Below, one piece after another: positions 55,003 through 64,000 of a stretch of 64,000 nucleotides of DNA. The stretch spans positions 1 through 64,000 of the forward strand of contig CALTTH010000003.1 of assembly GCA_943908365.1 (NCBI GenBank). Reading direction: 5' to 3'. The notes beneath the pieces are model-generated. The model made no database searches. It was not told the DNA's origin and saw only the letters and a program-made list of their open reading frames with translations. The DNA is from an uncultured Hyphomicrobiales bacterium. Its GTDB lineage: Bacteria; Pseudomonadota; Alphaproteobacteria; Rhizobiales; Rhizobiaceae. Both the position numbers and the translations under genes were made by a program. Position 1 is the stretch's first letter; every line of letters starts with the position of its first letter.

Positions 55003-55689
55003 TTAATGATCGTCCATGATGGCGAGACGCGCTTCCGAGTAGAACTGGCGTCTCAACAGCGCGACGATGATGATCACGGTCATGACGATGAAGACATAGG
55101 CGTTGATAAACCAGCCAAGATAACCGATCGACAGAAAGAAGGTCCTGAGGCCATCATTGAAATTCTTCGCCGCAATGACATTCATGCGGATGACGTTTTC
55201 CGCCGCGCGCTCGGCCGCTTTTCTATCCGCATTCGCCTCATGCATCATCGGCATTCCACCGAAAAGGATGGTGCAATAGTTGAACAACCGGTACGACCAG
55301 CCGAATTTGAAGAAGGCATAGCCGAAAAGACAGGTCAGCCCGATAACCTTCAGCTCGAAAGCGGTTCGTCCGCCATAATAGACGAATGGCATGTCGCGAA
55401 ACACCGATTCGACTCGGTCGGTGGCGCCGAGGAGCGCGAAGCACCCGCCGATCGCGAAAATCGAGGTCGACGCGAAGAAGGCCGTGCCGTTTTGAAGGCC
55501 TGCCATGATCTGCGTGTCGATCATCTTCAGATCGCGCGACAGAGAGTTGTAGATCCACCGTCTGCGCCGGTCGGCCATGGCTTGATTGAGGCTGGTTCTG
55601 CCAAATGGCGATCGTGCGGTGGTGATATAGGCGTAGGACACCCACAGAACCAGGAATATGACGAGCGCGATGTAGTCCATTGTCGTCAT
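55003..55689 (-). CDS. DUF599 family membrane protein
   Basis: The 228-residue protein has four hydrophobic segments, with IALVIFLVLWVSYAYITTARS at the start and FKFGWSYRLFNYCTILFGGMP in the third quarter, as in DUF599 proteins of alphaproteobacteria. The function of the family is not known. The ATG at 55689 follows GGGCGGGA. The next gene lies 79 bases downstream on the same strand. Confidence 0.83.
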   Translation of the reverse strand: MTTMDYIALVIFLVLWVSYAYITTARSPFGRTSLNQAMADRRRRWIYNSLSRDLKMIDTQIMAGLQNGTAFFASTSIFAIGGCFALLGATDRVESVFRDMPFVYYGGRTAFELKVIGLTCLFGYAFFKFGWSYRLFNYCTILFGGMPMMHEANADRKAAERAAENVIRMNVIAAKNFNDGLRTFFLSIGYLGWFINAYVFIVMTVIIIVALLRRQFYSEARLAIMDDH

Positions 55690-56231
55690 GTCCGTCCCGC
55701 CCCGTAACCCGCTTCTCGCCTTTTCCGCCAGGCGATGACCTGGCGTGTTTTCGAAGGTTGTCATACCAAGAAATGATTGCAAGGCAATCGAGACATGCCG
55801 GCGGAAAAATCCGATCCATTTTAGCGCGCGCTAACCATCCGGTAAGCTTATACCATTAGACAGATCGGCGAGGCTCCGGAGCGGGTATTGAGTACCGGGC
55901 CTCTTCTTCTCATTTCCGTTCATTCCAGGAGAGGAAGGCGTGCCTTCAGCGGTTTTTTCCTCTCTCGAAATTTGACAAGAGCCGCATCGCATCCTACCTT
56001 GATTTTAGCGATCCGACGCTTTCCCCATGAGAGCCGATGTCGACTTGACCGCGAAGTGCGGACGGGCATCAGTCTTTTGTGACGGTTACCGCGACGATCC
56101 AGCATGATCGACCGGGAGAACGCCTCCATATCTACGAATCGTTCTCTTTTCATGTCTGGCGCCTCAAGGCTTTTGGCACAGTCCGAACTGGCGGTCGGAT
56201 CGCTCTCAATTTTTCTCCCTGCAGGTTCTGA
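55690..56231. other. Intergenic region upstream of cobP
   Basis: The stretch has no convincing gene: an open frame on the - strand is antisense to cobP. An inverted repeat (GAGAGGAA at 55929 with TTCCTCTC at 55957) encloses a smaller GAAGGC/GCCTTC hairpin, but no cobalamin riboswitch pattern was found. It probably contains promoters for both divergent genes. Confidence 0.4.
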
Positions 56232-56756
56232 ATGAGCGAGATATCTCGTGCCGTCCTGGTGCTCGGCGGCGCGCGCTCGGGCAAGTCCGCTTTTGCTGAA
56301 CGGCTGGTGCTCTCGTCTGAGGGGGCCGCTCATTACGTGGCGACAGGCCGCGCCTGGGATGAGGAAATGAAATCTCGTATCGCCAGCCACCGTCTTCAGC
56401 GCGGGGATCAATGGATCACGCATGAGGAACCGTTGCATCTGGTGGAGACGTTGGAACGTCTCGATGACGCGTCCAACACCATCCTCGTTGATTGCTTGAC
56501 CCTTTGGGTCACGAACCTGATGATGGAAGAGGGGCGGGACGTTGAAGCAGCTTTTCTGCCACTTGTTGAACACGTGGCGAAAGCCAAAGCGAAGATTGTC
56601 TTCGTTTCGAACGAGGTAGGCCTCGGCATCGTGCCCGAGAATCGCATGGCGCGAGACTTTCGCGATCATGCTGGCCGGCTGCATCAGAGGATCGCCGCTG
56701 CTGCCTCGGAAGTCTATTTCATCGCGGCCGGCTTGCCGTTGAAGATGAAAGGGTAG
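56232..56756 (+). CDS. cobP: Bifunctional adenosylcobinamide kinase/guanylyltransferase
   Basis: The 174-residue enzyme phosphorylates adenosylcobinamide and transfers GMP to it, a late step in coenzyme B12 assembly. The P-loop [12 protein letters not shown] is at residues 12-23, and [22 protein letters not shown] is the family motif with the guanylyltransferase region. The length is normal. No other cobalamin gene is in the window. Confidence 0.93.
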   Translation: MSEISRAVLVLGGARSGKSAFAERLVLSSEGAAHYVATGRAWDEEMKSRIASHRLQRGDQWITHEEPLHLVETLERLDDASNTILVDCLTLWVTNLMMEEGRDVEAAFLPLVEHVAKAKAKIVFVSNEVGLGIVPENRMARDFRDHAGRLHQRIAAAASEVYFIAAGLPLKMKG

Positions 56757-56803
56757 GTCGCCCATCGCACGCCCGGATTTGCCTCGGCGCGGCCCTCCAA
56801 CTC

Positions 56804-56862
56804 TTTAAATCTACGCGTCGTGCTGATCCGAAAATCGAGTTCTATTTTCGGGCCTATGCTGT
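56804..56862 (+). repeat. Dispersed palindromic repeat, copy 2
   Basis: This is the reverse-oriented counterpart of the copy at 28467-28524: TTTRAATCTA at one end, the CCGAAAATCGAGT core, then ATTTTCGGGCC and ATGCTGT. It differs by some substitutions and one indel. It lies between cobP and the exported protein gene. Confidence 0.7.
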
Positions 56863-56987
56863 CGTGTCTCTCTGGGCCTCCCACAAATCCGCCACAGAGG
56901 CATCGTGATTTGCTGCGTCTGCATCGTTTTGATGCCGAATGCTTGATGCGATTTTATCCAGTCAAATCGATCCGGAGCCAGCAGCAC

Positions 56988-57665
56988 ATGTCATCCTCCG
57001 TCTTCAAAGCCATTCTCTGCGGCCTAGCCATCTCCATCTCCGGGAAAGCCCTTGCCGCGCAAGCGAGTTGGCCGGATACACCTGTCGGCCGTCTCGCGGC
57101 GCTGGCCACCGTTCAGGATCTGAGCGTCCAGCTGCTCAGCGAGGACAGCGCGACATTGACACTGGAGCATTGGTGCGCAGACCATAAGCTCGCTGAACCC
57201 GCGAAAATCTCGGCGGTCCGCCTCAAGGACATGAAGACAGCACCGGATGAGGTGCGCCACCAATTGAACGTTTCCGCCTCCGACCCGCTCGGCTACCGGC
57301 ACGTTTTGCTGAAATGCGGCAATCTGGTGCTTTCGGAAGCGGATAACTGGTATGTGCCGGATCGGTTGACGACGGACATGAACCAGACGCTGGACACCAC
57401 GGATACGCCCTTCGGCAAGGTCGTGCTACCACTTCATTTCCAGCGTCACACCAACTCCTCCGAGCTGATCTGGCAGCCTCTTCCAGAGCAGTGGGAAATG
57501 GGACAGGCAATTCCGCCCGGCCACAGCACCGCACTGAATATCCCTCAAACTCTGATCACCAATGAAGCCGTTCTTACAAAGCCGGATGGGAGCCCGATCA
57601 GCTTTGTCATCGAGAACTACAAGGCCGCGCTCCTGAGCTTCCCGCCGCCCGCTATCGCTCGCTGA
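56988..57665 (+). CDS. Exported protein, possibly with a chorismate-lyase-like fold
   Basis: The 225-residue product has a signal peptide (ILCGLAISISGKALA). The mature part includes EADNWYVPDRLT, LDTTDTPFGKVVLPL and SFVIENYKAAL, which resembles the UbiC-type chorismate lyase fold only distantly; its catalytic residues cannot be confirmed, and export would be odd for UbiC. I chose the ATG at 56988 because it opens directly into the signal peptide; upstream in-frame ATG codons cross the repeat. It lies just before the fixN promoter, on the same strand. Confidence 0.6.
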   Translation: MSSSVFKAILCGLAISISGKALAAQASWPDTPVGRLAALATVQDLSVQLLSEDSATLTLEHWCADHKLAEPAKISAVRLKDMKTAPDEVRHQLNVSASDPLGYRHVLLKCGNLVLSEADNWYVPDRLTTDMNQTLDTTDTPFGKVVLPLHFQRHTNSSELIWQPLPEQWEMGQAIPPGHSTALNIPQTLITNEAVLTKPDGSPISFVIENYKAALLSFPPPAIAR

Positions 57666-57700
57666 TCGGGCGACCGCGCGCGGTCCTTTGAGGCCTCGGT

Positions 57701-57714
57701 CTTGATTTGGATCA
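57701..57714 (+). promoter_or_regulatory. Anaerobox upstream of fixNOQP
   Basis: TTGATTTGGATCAA is a perfect match to the FNR/FixK consensus TTGAT-N4-ATCAA and lies 117 bases upstream of the fixN start, so FnrN or FixK is expected to activate the operon at low oxygen. Confidence 0.92.
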
Positions 57715-57831
57715 AGGTCGCTTGCCGTAGCGGGTGGCAAAGCTGCAAACGACGCGAAAGCATGTTTGCCGCTGTGATTCCGGTTCCTTCGCTCCGCGTC
57801 ATATCTGATGTGACGTTGGGGGAAGCCAACA

Positions 57832-59454
57832 ATGAACTCTACTTTAGGAATAGCGATGGTGGCCGCGGGGGCCTTCCTCGCGTTGCTCGGGGCGGCCTTC
57901 GCTCACGACAATCTCTTTGCCGCCCATATGTGGGTGCTGTTCTTCGTGCTCCTGGTTGGCACGGTCGTGATGCTGCGCCGCGTCTCCTTCGCGCCTGTCG
58001 ATCCGGCAGTCCAGGCACGCAGGAAGACCGAATATTTCGATGACGTGATCCGCTATGGCGTAGTCGCCACGGTCTTCTGGGGCGTGGTCGGTTTTCTGGT
58101 GGGCGTGATCGTCGCGCTTCAGCTTGCCTATCCGGACCTGAACATCCAGCCATGGTTCAATTTCGGCCGCGTTCGTCCGCTGCATACCTCCGCCGTCATT
58201 TTCGCCTTTGGTGGAAATGCGCTGATCGCAACCTCCTTTTACGTGGTGCAGCGCACCTGTCGCGCACGCCTGTTCGGCGGCGACCTCGGCTGGTTCGTCT
58301 TCTGGGGCTACAATCTCTTCATCGTCATGGCAGCGACCGGTTACCTGCTCGGCATCACGCAGGGCAGGGAATATGCCGAGCCTGAATGGTATGTCGATAT
58401 CTGGCTCACCATTGTCTGGGTGGCCTATCTGATCACCTTCCTTGGCACCATCTTCGTGCGCAAGGAGCCGCATATCTATGTGGCGAACTGGTTCTACCTT
58501 TCCTTCATCGTTACCATCGCGATGCTCCACATCGTCAACAATCTGGCGGTGCCGGTGTCGTTCCTCGGCGTGAAGAGCTATTCGGCCTTCTCGGGCGTCC
58601 AGGACGCGTTGACGCAATGGTGGTACGGCCACAATGCCGTCGGCTTCTTCCTGACCGCCGGCTTCCTAGGGATGATGTACTACTTCATTCCCAAGCAGGT
58701 GAACCGCCCGGTCTATTCCTACCGCCTGTCGATCATCCACTTCTGGGCGCTGATCTTCATGTATATCTGGGCGGGTCCCCACCACCTGCATTACACGGCA
58801 CTTCCCGACTGGGCACAGACGCTTGGCATGGTGTTCTCGATCATGCTTTGGATGCCTTCATGGGGCGGTATGATCAACGGTCTGATGACGCTCTCTGGCG
58901 CATGGGACAAGCTGCGCACCGACCCGATCCTGCGCATGATGATCATGGCCGTTGCCTTCTACGGCATGGCGACCTTCGAAGGGCCGATGATGTCGATCAA
59001 GGCCGTCAATTCTCTCAGCCACTATACGGACTGGACCATCGGCCACGTGCATTCAGGCGCGCTTGGATGGAACGGCATGATCACCTTCGGCGCGGTCTAT
59101 TTCCTTGTCCCGAAACTGTGGCATCGCGAACGGCTCTACAGCCTGGTGTTGGTCAACTGGCACTTCTGGCTCGCCACGCTTGGTATCGTCGTCTACGCCG
59201 CTTCCATGTGGGTTGCCGGCATCCAGCAGGGCCTGATGTGGCGTGAGTATGATGCGCAGGGCTTCCTCGTCTATTCCTTCGCCGAAACCGTCGCTGCAAT
59301 GTTCCCATACTATCTGCTGCGCGCGATGGGCGGCCTGCTGTTCCTCAGTGGCGCAATCGTCATGGCCTACAACATCACCAGAACCATTCTCGGCCATATG
59401 CGCGAAGAGAACACCGGCAAGGCTGCAGCGCCCAAGCTGCAACCGGCAGAGTAA
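57832..59454 (+). CDS. fixN: cbb3-type cytochrome c oxidase subunit I (FixN/CcoN)
   Basis: The 540-residue membrane protein is the catalytic subunit of the high-affinity terminal oxidase, with low-spin heme b and the heme b3-CuB center. At least 12 hydrophobic segments are seen, with the ligand motifs [45 protein letters not shown] and [18 protein letters not shown]. The ATG follows GGGGGAAG. It is the first gene of fixNOQP, with a perfect anaerobox upstream. Confidence 0.97.
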   Translation: MNSTLGIAMVAAGAFLALLGAAFAHDNLFAAHMWVLFFVLLVGTVVMLRRVSFAPVDPAVQARRKTEYFDDVIRYGVVATVFWGVVGFLVGVIVALQLAYPDLNIQPWFNFGRVRPLHTSAVIFAFGGNALIATSFYVVQRTCRARLFGGDLGWFVFWGYNLFIVMAATGYLLGITQGREYAEPEWYVDIWLTIVWVAYLITFLGTIFVRKEPHIYVANWFYLSFIVTIAMLHIVNNLAVPVSFLGVKSYSAFSGVQDALTQWWYGHNAVGFFLTAGFLGMMYYFIPKQVNRPVYSYRLSIIHFWALIFMYIWAGPHHLHYTALPDWAQTLGMVFSIMLWMPSWGGMINGLMTLSGAWDKLRTDPILRMMIMAVAFYGMATFEGPMMSIKAVNSLSHYTDWTIGHVHSGALGWNGMITFGAVYFLVPKLWHRERLYSLVLVNWHFWLATLGIVVYAASMWVAGIQQGLMWREYDAQGFLVYSFAETVAAMFPYYLLRAMGGLLFLSGAIVMAYNITRTILGHMREENTGKAAAPKLQPAE

Positions 59455-59465
59455 GGAGATCGATC

Positions 59466-60197
59466 ATGTCTATTCTGGACAAACACGGCATTATCGAACG
59501 CAACGCCACCTTGCTTCTCGTCGGATCGCTGGCGGTCGTCTCGGTCGGCGGCATCGTGGAGATCGCGCCGCTTTTCTATCTGGAAAACACAATCGAGAAG
59601 GTGGAGGGCATGCGGCCTTACTCGCCGCTCGAGCTTGCGGGTCGCAACATCTACATCCGCGAAGGTTGCTACGTCTGCCATAGCCAGATGATCCGCCCCT
59701 TCCGCGATGAGGTGGAGCGATACGGTCATTACAGCCTTGCGGCAGAAAGCATGTACGACCATCCATTCCAGTGGGGTTCGAAAAGAACCGGACCGGATCT
59801 GGCGCGCGTGGGGGATCGCTATTCGAACGAATGGCATGTCCAGCATTTGAGCGCGCCACGTTCCGTCGTGCCGGAATCGATCATGCCAAGCTACGCCTTC
59901 CTGAAGACGACACCGCTGCAGGTGACGAATATGGCGATGGAGTTGAAAGCCAACCGGGACGTCGGCGTGCCCTATAGCGACGACATGCTGCAGAACGCCG
60001 AGGCCGACATGAAGACGCAGGCAGATCCGAACGCCGACACGACGGCGCTGGAGGCGCGGTATCCCAAGGCAAAGATCGGAGATTTCGACGGTGATCCGAC
60101 GAAGCTGACCGAAATGGACGCGCTGGTCGCCTATTTGCAGATGCTCGGCACGTTGGTCGATTTTTCGACCTACGACGACGCTGCCGGTTACCGATAG
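59466..60197 (+). CDS. fixO: cbb3-type cytochrome c oxidase subunit II (FixO/CcoO)
   Basis: The 243-residue membrane-anchored mono-heme cytochrome c passes electrons to FixN. After an N-terminal anchor ([21 protein letters not shown]) comes the heme motif CYVCH at residues 68-72. [34 protein letters not shown] and a later Met (SIMPSYAFL) match the family. It starts 11 bases after fixN. Confidence 0.96.
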   Translation: MSILDKHGIIERNATLLLVGSLAVVSVGGIVEIAPLFYLENTIEKVEGMRPYSPLELAGRNIYIREGCYVCHSQMIRPFRDEVERYGHYSLAAESMYDHPFQWGSKRTGPDLARVGDRYSNEWHVQHLSAPRSVVPESIMPSYAFLKTTPLQVTNMAMELKANRDVGVPYSDDMLQNAEADMKTQADPNADTTALEARYPKAKIGDFDGDPTKLTEMDALVAYLQMLGTLVDFSTYDDAAGYR

Positions 60198-60209
60198 GAG
60201 GACCACGAG

Positions 60210-60362
60210 ATGGAAACCTACACCGCCATGCGCCACTTTGCCGATAGCTGGGGCCTGCTCGTTATGACGCTCTTCTTCCTCTGCGTCGTCCTTTTCACCT
60301 TGCGTCCCGGTGGCGGAAAGGCCGCCAGCGACGCCGCCAAGATTCCTCTCAAGGAGGATTGA
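60210..60362 (+). CDS. fixQ: cbb3-type oxidase small subunit (FixQ/CcoQ)
   Basis: The 50-residue product has one membrane helix (GLLVMTLFFLCVVLFTLRP) and a basic/polar tail, as in CcoQ, which stabilises the oxidase. AGGAGG precedes the ATG. It sits between fixO and fixP, as usual. Confidence 0.92.
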   Translation: METYTAMRHFADSWGLLVMTLFFLCVVLFTLRPGGGKAASDAAKIPLKED

Positions 60363-60366
60363 TACC

Positions 60367-61230
60367 ATGTCGGACAAACACATAGACCAGATCAGCGGCG
60401 TCGAAACCACCGGCCATGAGTGGGACGGCATTCGCGAGCTGAACAACCCCATGCCCCGCTGGTGGGTGTGGACGTTTTACGCCACTATCGTCTGGGCCAT
60501 CGGCTACACGATTGCCTTTCCGGCCTGGCCGCTGATCAGCGGTGCGACGCAAGGCGTACTCGGCTGGAGCAGCCGCGCCACTGTGGCAACCGAGATGGCC
60601 AATGCCAAGGCAGGCCAGAACGCCTACCTCGACAAGATCGCATCCTCGTCACTGGAGGATATCCAGACCGACAGCGAACTCATGCAGTTTGCCGTTGCCG
60701 GTGGCGCCGCGGCCTTCAAGGTCAACTGCATCCAATGCCACGGCTCTGGTGCTGAGGGCGGCAACGGATATCCCAACCTCAACGACGATGACTGGCTGTG
60801 GGGTGGTAAGGCAGAGGATGTCTACACGACCATCACCCACGGCATACGCTTCACCGAGGATCCGGAAACGCGCGTGTCGGAAATGCCGGCTTTTGCCGAT
60901 GTGCTAAAGAGCGATGAAATCCGTGCCGTCGCGGCCTATGTCGTCAGCCTGACAGGAACGCCGCATGATCCGGGAATGATCGAACCGGGCAAGCAGATAT
61001 TCGCCGACAACTGCGCTTCGTGTCACGGGGACGATGCCAGGGGCAACCGCGATATGGGCGCTCCAAACCTCGCTGATGCAATCTGGCTGAAGGCCCATGG
61101 CGAAGAGGGCATCGTGGCCCAGATTCGGGCACCAAAGCATGGTGTCATGCCCGCTTGGGGCGAACGTCTGGGAGATACCACGGTCAAGCAACTGGCGCTC
61201 TTCGTCCACTCACTGGGTGGTGGTGAATAG
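60367..61230 (+). CDS. fixP: cbb3-type cytochrome c oxidase subunit III (FixP/CcoP)
   Basis: The 287-residue di-heme cytochrome c accepts electrons from soluble cytochrome c and passes them to FixO. An N-terminal membrane helix (WVWTFYATIVWAIGYTIAFP) precedes two heme motifs, CIQCH at 121-125 and CASCH near 217-221. The start at 60367 follows AAGGAGGA. A terminator lies just after the stop. Confidence 0.96.
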   Translation: MSDKHIDQISGVETTGHEWDGIRELNNPMPRWWVWTFYATIVWAIGYTIAFPAWPLISGATQGVLGWSSRATVATEMANAKAGQNAYLDKIASSSLEDIQTDSELMQFAVAGGAAAFKVNCIQCHGSGAEGGNGYPNLNDDDWLWGGKAEDVYTTITHGIRFTEDPETRVSEMPAFADVLKSDEIRAVAAYVVSLTGTPHDPGMIEPGKQIFADNCASCHGDDARGNRDMGAPNLADAIWLKAHGEEGIVAQIRAPKHGVMPAWGERLGDTTVKQLALFVHSLGGGE

Positions 61231-61249
61231 CGCGACTGAAAAGGCAATT

Positions 61250-61273
61250 GGGGCCGCGTCGTGCGGCCCTTTT
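61250..61273 (+). terminator. Terminator of fixNOQP
   Basis: GGGCCGC (61251) pairs with GCGGCCC (61263), followed by TTTT, within 20 bases of the fixP stop. Confidence 0.88.
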
Positions 61274-61677
61274 CATTGATGCTCCAGAAGGCTTCTCAAA
61301 GTCTTCAAATCCGCCGACACGGCGGCGGCATCCCGATCGTGATCCTCTTCCGTCATGCCCGGCAGTCGTAAAACGGTAAAGGCGATTTCCGCCCCGTCAC
61401 CATTCGGTGTCACCCGAAGCGCATTGTAGACCTGCATCCCATCCGGCAGCGTCACTACATGGTCGACGACGCCAAAATCATTCGGCTCAGCAAAGCGCAC
61501 GCGCACGTCTCCCAGCGGCCCTGAAGCGATCCAGTCTTTACCATCCTGTCGCAATCCATTTGCCAGACCCGCCGCCCAGCGCGGCATCCTGTTGGGATCT
61601 GAAGCAAAGGCGTAGACCTCCCGCCATGGCCGATCGATTGTCACGTGCACGATCCGCGAGATCATCGTCGCCATCAT
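61273..61677 (-). CDS. SRPBCC (START-like) family protein
   Basis: The 134-residue protein begins RIVHVTIDRPWREVYAFASDPNRMPRWAAG, the opening strand and helix of the Bet v1/START fold, and ends with a long C-terminal helix (DRDAAAVSADLKTLRSLLEHQ). These proteins bind small hydrophobic ligands. GGAGAAGA lies just before the ATG. It is embedded between fixNOQP and fixGHI on the opposite strand; nothing else ties it to oxidase assembly. Confidence 0.82.
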   Translation of the reverse strand: MMATMISRIVHVTIDRPWREVYAFASDPNRMPRWAAGLANGLRQDGKDWIASGPLGDVRVRFAEPNDFGVVDHVVTLPDGMQVYNALRVTPNGDGAEIAFTVLRLPGMTEEDHDRDAAAVSADLKTLRSLLEHQ

Positions 61678-61717
61678 TCTTCTCCCGTGCGCAGCGCCTG
61701 CGCCACATTGTCCCGAC

Positions 61718-61731
61718 TTGACCTAAGTCAA
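61718..61731 (+). promoter_or_regulatory. Anaerobox upstream of fixG
   Basis: TTGACCTAAGTCAA is a symmetrical variant of TTGAT-N4-ATCAA and lies 55 bases upstream of the fixG start and 40 bases from the SRPBCC start, so it probably drives fixGHI under FnrN/FixK control. Confidence 0.85.
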
Positions 61732-61786
61732 GGATGATGGACCTCCGAGATGTCAAAACGCAAGGACAGAAACGGACCTTGCGATC

Positions 61787-63370
61787 ATGAACCTTTATAC
61801 CGCCCGCGACCCCGGCAATGGCTCCGAGCCTGTCGAGAGATTGAATGCCGAACCGGTCAATTCTGCGAAAAACAGGAAGCCGCTTTACGAGGCGCGCAAG
61901 AAGATTTTCCCGAAGCGGGCAGAGGGGCGGTTTCGTCGTTTCAAATGGATCGTGATGCTGATCACGCTCGGCATCTACTATCTGACACCCTGGATCCGCT
62001 GGGACCGTGGTCCCTATGCGCCCGATCAGGCGGTGCTCGTCGATATTGCCAGCAGGCGTTTCTACTTCTTCTTCATCGAGATATGGCCGCAGGAATTCTA
62101 CTACGTTGCCGGGCTTCTGGTCATGGCAGGTTTCGGCCTCTTCCTCATCACGTCAGCAATTGGCCGCGCGTGGTGCGGCTATACCTGTCCTCAAACCGTG
62201 TGGGTCGATCTCTTCCTCGTGGTAGAGCGCGCCATCGAAGGCGACCGAAACGCGCGCATAAAGCTCGAGGCCGCGCCGTGGAATTTCGACAAGCTGCAAA
62301 AGCGCGTCTCCAAGCATCTCATCTGGCTGGCGATCGGTGTGATGACGGGCGGTGCGTGGATATTCTACTTCGCCGATGCTCCGACACTGCTGAAGCAGTT
62401 CGTGACGGGCGAGGCGCCGATGGTCGCCTATTACACCGTGGCGATCCTGACGGCGACGACGTACGTCTTTGGCGGTCTGATGCGCGAGCAGGTGTGCACC
62501 TATATGTGCCCCTGGCCCCGCATCCAAGGCGCGATGCTGGACGAGCATTCGTTGGTGGTGACCTATAACGACTGGCGCGGCGAACCCCGCTCGCGTCACA
62601 CCAAAAAGGCGGTTGCCGCAGACGAGCCGGTGGGCGACTGCGTGGACTGCAATGCCTGTATTGCCGTCTGTCCCATGGGCATTGATATCCGCGACGGGCA
62701 GCAGATGGAGTGCATCACCTGCGCGCTGTGCATCGATGCCTGCGATGGCGTCATGGACAAGGTCGGTAAGTCGCGCGGCCTGATCGCCTATGCCACGCTT
62801 CAGGAATATGATGCAAACATGGCGCTAGCGACCGGCAATGGCGCGCATGCCATTCAGCCGAGCGCTGTCCGCGATCTCGATGGCAGCTTCGTCAATGCCA
62901 TACGCCATTTCAATTGGCGGATCATTTCGCGTCCGCGCACGATCTTTTACATGACCGTCTGGTGCCTGGTCGGTGTCGTCATGCTGGTGACGCTGGCCAC
63001 CCGCGAGCGCCTTGCCGTCAACGTCATTCACGATCGCAATCCGCAATTTGTGCTGGAATCGGATGGCTCGATCCGCAACGGATATACCGTCCGGCTTCTC
63101 AATATGATCGCGCAGCCGCGCACCATCACCTTGTCACTGGAAGGGTTGCCGGGCGCCGTGATGAAGATCAACGGTCTGGTCGATCAGCCTGCACGAAGCT
63201 TCGACATCAAGGTCAAGCCCGACGAAGTCACAAGCCTCAAGCTCTTTGTCACCACGCCCGCCGCTGCCAACAAAACAGCAAGCGATTTCACCTTCCTCGC
63301 GTCGGACGCTGAAAACTCAGAGACCGCACACTACAAGGCCGTCTTCAATGGGCCGGGAGTAAAGAAATGA
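61787..63370 (+). CDS. fixG: Cytochrome oxidase assembly protein FixG (CcoG/RdxA)
   Basis: The 527-residue inner-membrane iron-sulfur protein is needed for cbb3 oxidase maturation, likely as a copper reductase for the CuB site. Five membrane segments are seen with CGYTCPQTVWVD and CTYMCPWPRIQ, then two 4Fe-4S ferredoxin motifs, CVDCNACIAVCP and CITCALCIDAC, and a C-terminal periplasmic domain. It overlaps fixH by four bases (ATGA). Confidence 0.95.
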   Translation: MNLYTARDPGNGSEPVERLNAEPVNSAKNRKPLYEARKKIFPKRAEGRFRRFKWIVMLITLGIYYLTPWIRWDRGPYAPDQAVLVDIASRRFYFFFIEIWPQEFYYVAGLLVMAGFGLFLITSAIGRAWCGYTCPQTVWVDLFLVVERAIEGDRNARIKLEAAPWNFDKLQKRVSKHLIWLAIGVMTGGAWIFYFADAPTLLKQFVTGEAPMVAYYTVAILTATTYVFGGLMREQVCTYMCPWPRIQGAMLDEHSLVVTYNDWRGEPRSRHTKKAVAADEPVGDCVDCNACIAVCPMGIDIRDGQQMECITCALCIDACDGVMDKVGKSRGLIAYATLQEYDANMALATGNGAHAIQPSAVRDLDGSFVNAIRHFNWRIISRPRTIFYMTVWCLVGVVMLVTLATRERLAVNVIHDRNPQFVLESDGSIRNGYTVRLLNMIAQPRTITLSLEGLPGAVMKINGLVDQPARSFDIKVKPDEVTSLKLFVTTPAAANKTASDFTFLASDAENSETAHYKAVFNGPGVKK

Positions 63371-63867
63371 CGATCGAGCGACAGGAAAAGCCAGGCTTTG
63401 TCTTCACCGGTTGGCACATGCTCACCATCATGCTGCTGTTCTTCGGTACGGTGATTGCGGTCAATGTCACCATGGCGTGGAACGCGGTTTCGAGTTGGAG
63501 CGGGCTTGTGGTGCAAAACACCTATGTTGCCAGCCAGCAGTTCAACGGCAAGGCGGAAGCCGCCAAGGCGCGTGCGGCAAGCGGCATCGTGGGCAAGCTC
63601 AAACTCGACGGCGATACCATCGCTTACGAGGTGACCCACCCCACCCAGGGTCCCGTCGCGACCGATGCCGTGACGCTCAATTTTCGCCGCCCGGTTGGAG
63701 AGAAACAGGATTTCTCTCTGGTTCTGGACAAACAATCGGTGAATGGATTTGCGGCCCATCACAAATTGGCGCCAGGAGACTGGATCGTCGAGGCTGTCGC
63801 GGTGAAGGATGGCAAGATCATCGTTCATGAAGGCACCCGCATCGATATTGCCGGGGGCGTCAGATGA
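63367..63867 (+). CDS. fixH: Cytochrome oxidase assembly protein FixH (CcoH)
   Basis: The 166-residue protein has one N-terminal membrane helix ([21 protein letters not shown]) and a periplasmic domain with the FixH pattern [13 protein letters not shown]. It helps assemble the cbb3 oxidase, probably with the copper pump FixI. Start and stop overlap both neighbours by four bases (ATGA), so the fixGHI genes are translationally coupled. Confidence 0.94.
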   Translation: MTIERQEKPGFVFTGWHMLTIMLLFFGTVIAVNVTMAWNAVSSWSGLVVQNTYVASQQFNGKAEAAKARAASGIVGKLKLDGDTIAYEVTHPTQGPVATDAVTLNFRRPVGEKQDFSLVLDKQSVNGFAAHHKLAPGDWIVEAVAVKDGKIIVHEGTRIDIAGGVR

Positions 63868-64000
63868 GCTGCTGCGCGCCTGGGACCGAAAGTGCTCTCG
63901 ACCGTGTGGGATTGAGGAAGGCCTTGCCGTCGTCGGAAGAGATGATGCTCGCCAGTCGTCATCTGGGGCAGGGGCTGCGACAGATCGATCTCTCGGTGCC
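63864..64000 (+). CDS. fixI: FixI (CcoI) copper-transporting P-type ATPase, N-terminal part
   Basis: Only the first 45 codons are in the window. They begin [13 protein letters not shown], the start usual for rhizobial FixI, and run off the right edge in frame. FixI exports copper to the periplasm for the oxidase. Identification rests mainly on position after fixH and on the N-terminus. Confidence 0.85.
   Translation, partial: MSCCAPGTESALDRVGLRKALPSSEEMMLASRHLGQGLRQIDLSV

Noticed and set aside
55690..56231. Cobalamin riboswitch upstream of cobP
   Set aside because: I looked for the conserved B12-box pattern and did not find it; the inverted repeats present do not fit that fold.
55920..56765. 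281-codon - strand open frame covering cobP
   Set aside because: The cobP frame has an intact P-loop and family motif; the - strand frame has no recognisable feature.
57844..58632. 262-codon - strand open frame in fixN
   Set aside because: It is the reverse reading of an unambiguous fixN gene.
1..64000. CRISPR array
   Set aside because: No series of regularly spaced direct repeats was seen, and no cas gene.

Overview
The window comes from a chromosome of the order Rhizobiales, most likely family Rhizobiaceae (Agrobacterium/Rhizobium-like). This rests on gene content: the acpXL-lpxXL cluster for very-long-chain fatty acid loading of lipid A, a phosphatidylcholine synthase (pcs), FnrN with fixNOQP and fixGHI, an AlaC-type aminotransferase next to hom, and phaC. 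The species cannot be fixed from the sequence alone.

Positions 1 to about 10,800 are one end of an integrated genomic island. A tyrosine integrase lies beside radC, and radC is cut off inside its JAMM metal-binding motif, so radC is the insertion target. The island carries anti-invader-type genes: a Gabija-like pair (OLD/TOPRIM nuclease plus UvrD-like helicase) on the + strand, facing a compact - strand series of integrase, PDDEXK (DUF1016) nuclease, an unknown protein with a CxxC/HxxC zinc-knuckle-like motif, a HEPN-like protein and a thermonuclease. The last three genes are almost contiguous and are the best candidate here for an undescribed system. No phage structural genes are seen.

From 10,764 to 17,541 come sfsA-map-radC, phaC, a small lipoprotein and a SulP transporter. 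From 17,548 to 19,824 fnrN and hemN diverge around an anaerobox. From 19,958 to 25,654 is the acpXL-fabZ-fabF2XL-fabF1XL-adh2XL-lpxXL operon. Two tandem paralogous PAS proteins follow, then a TSUP permease, a nucleoside hydrolase, alaC and hom (to 32,508).

From 32,816 to 46,459: a small protein, a SARP-like regulator, an exported c-heme protein, tRNA-Lys, ccdA, an AEC carrier, a UbiH-like monooxygenase, pcs, a four-gene BMP-type nucleoside ABC transporter, a 55-residue membrane protein and an OsmC protein. From 46,488 to 57,665: an FdhF/YdeP oxidoreductase operon with a deformylase-like gene that has lost metal ligands, mgtE with a structured leader, a MerR regulator, a GAF-GGDEF-EAL protein, two membrane proteins, cobP and an exported protein.

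The right end (57,701 to 64,000) is the microaerobic respiration block: fixNOQP encodes the cbb3 oxidase and fixGHI its assembly and copper machinery. Both operons carry an upstream anaerobox matching the one at fnrN/hemN, so the oxygen sensor FnrN in this window probably controls heme synthesis under low oxygen and the oxidase together. The last gene, fixI, runs off the window.
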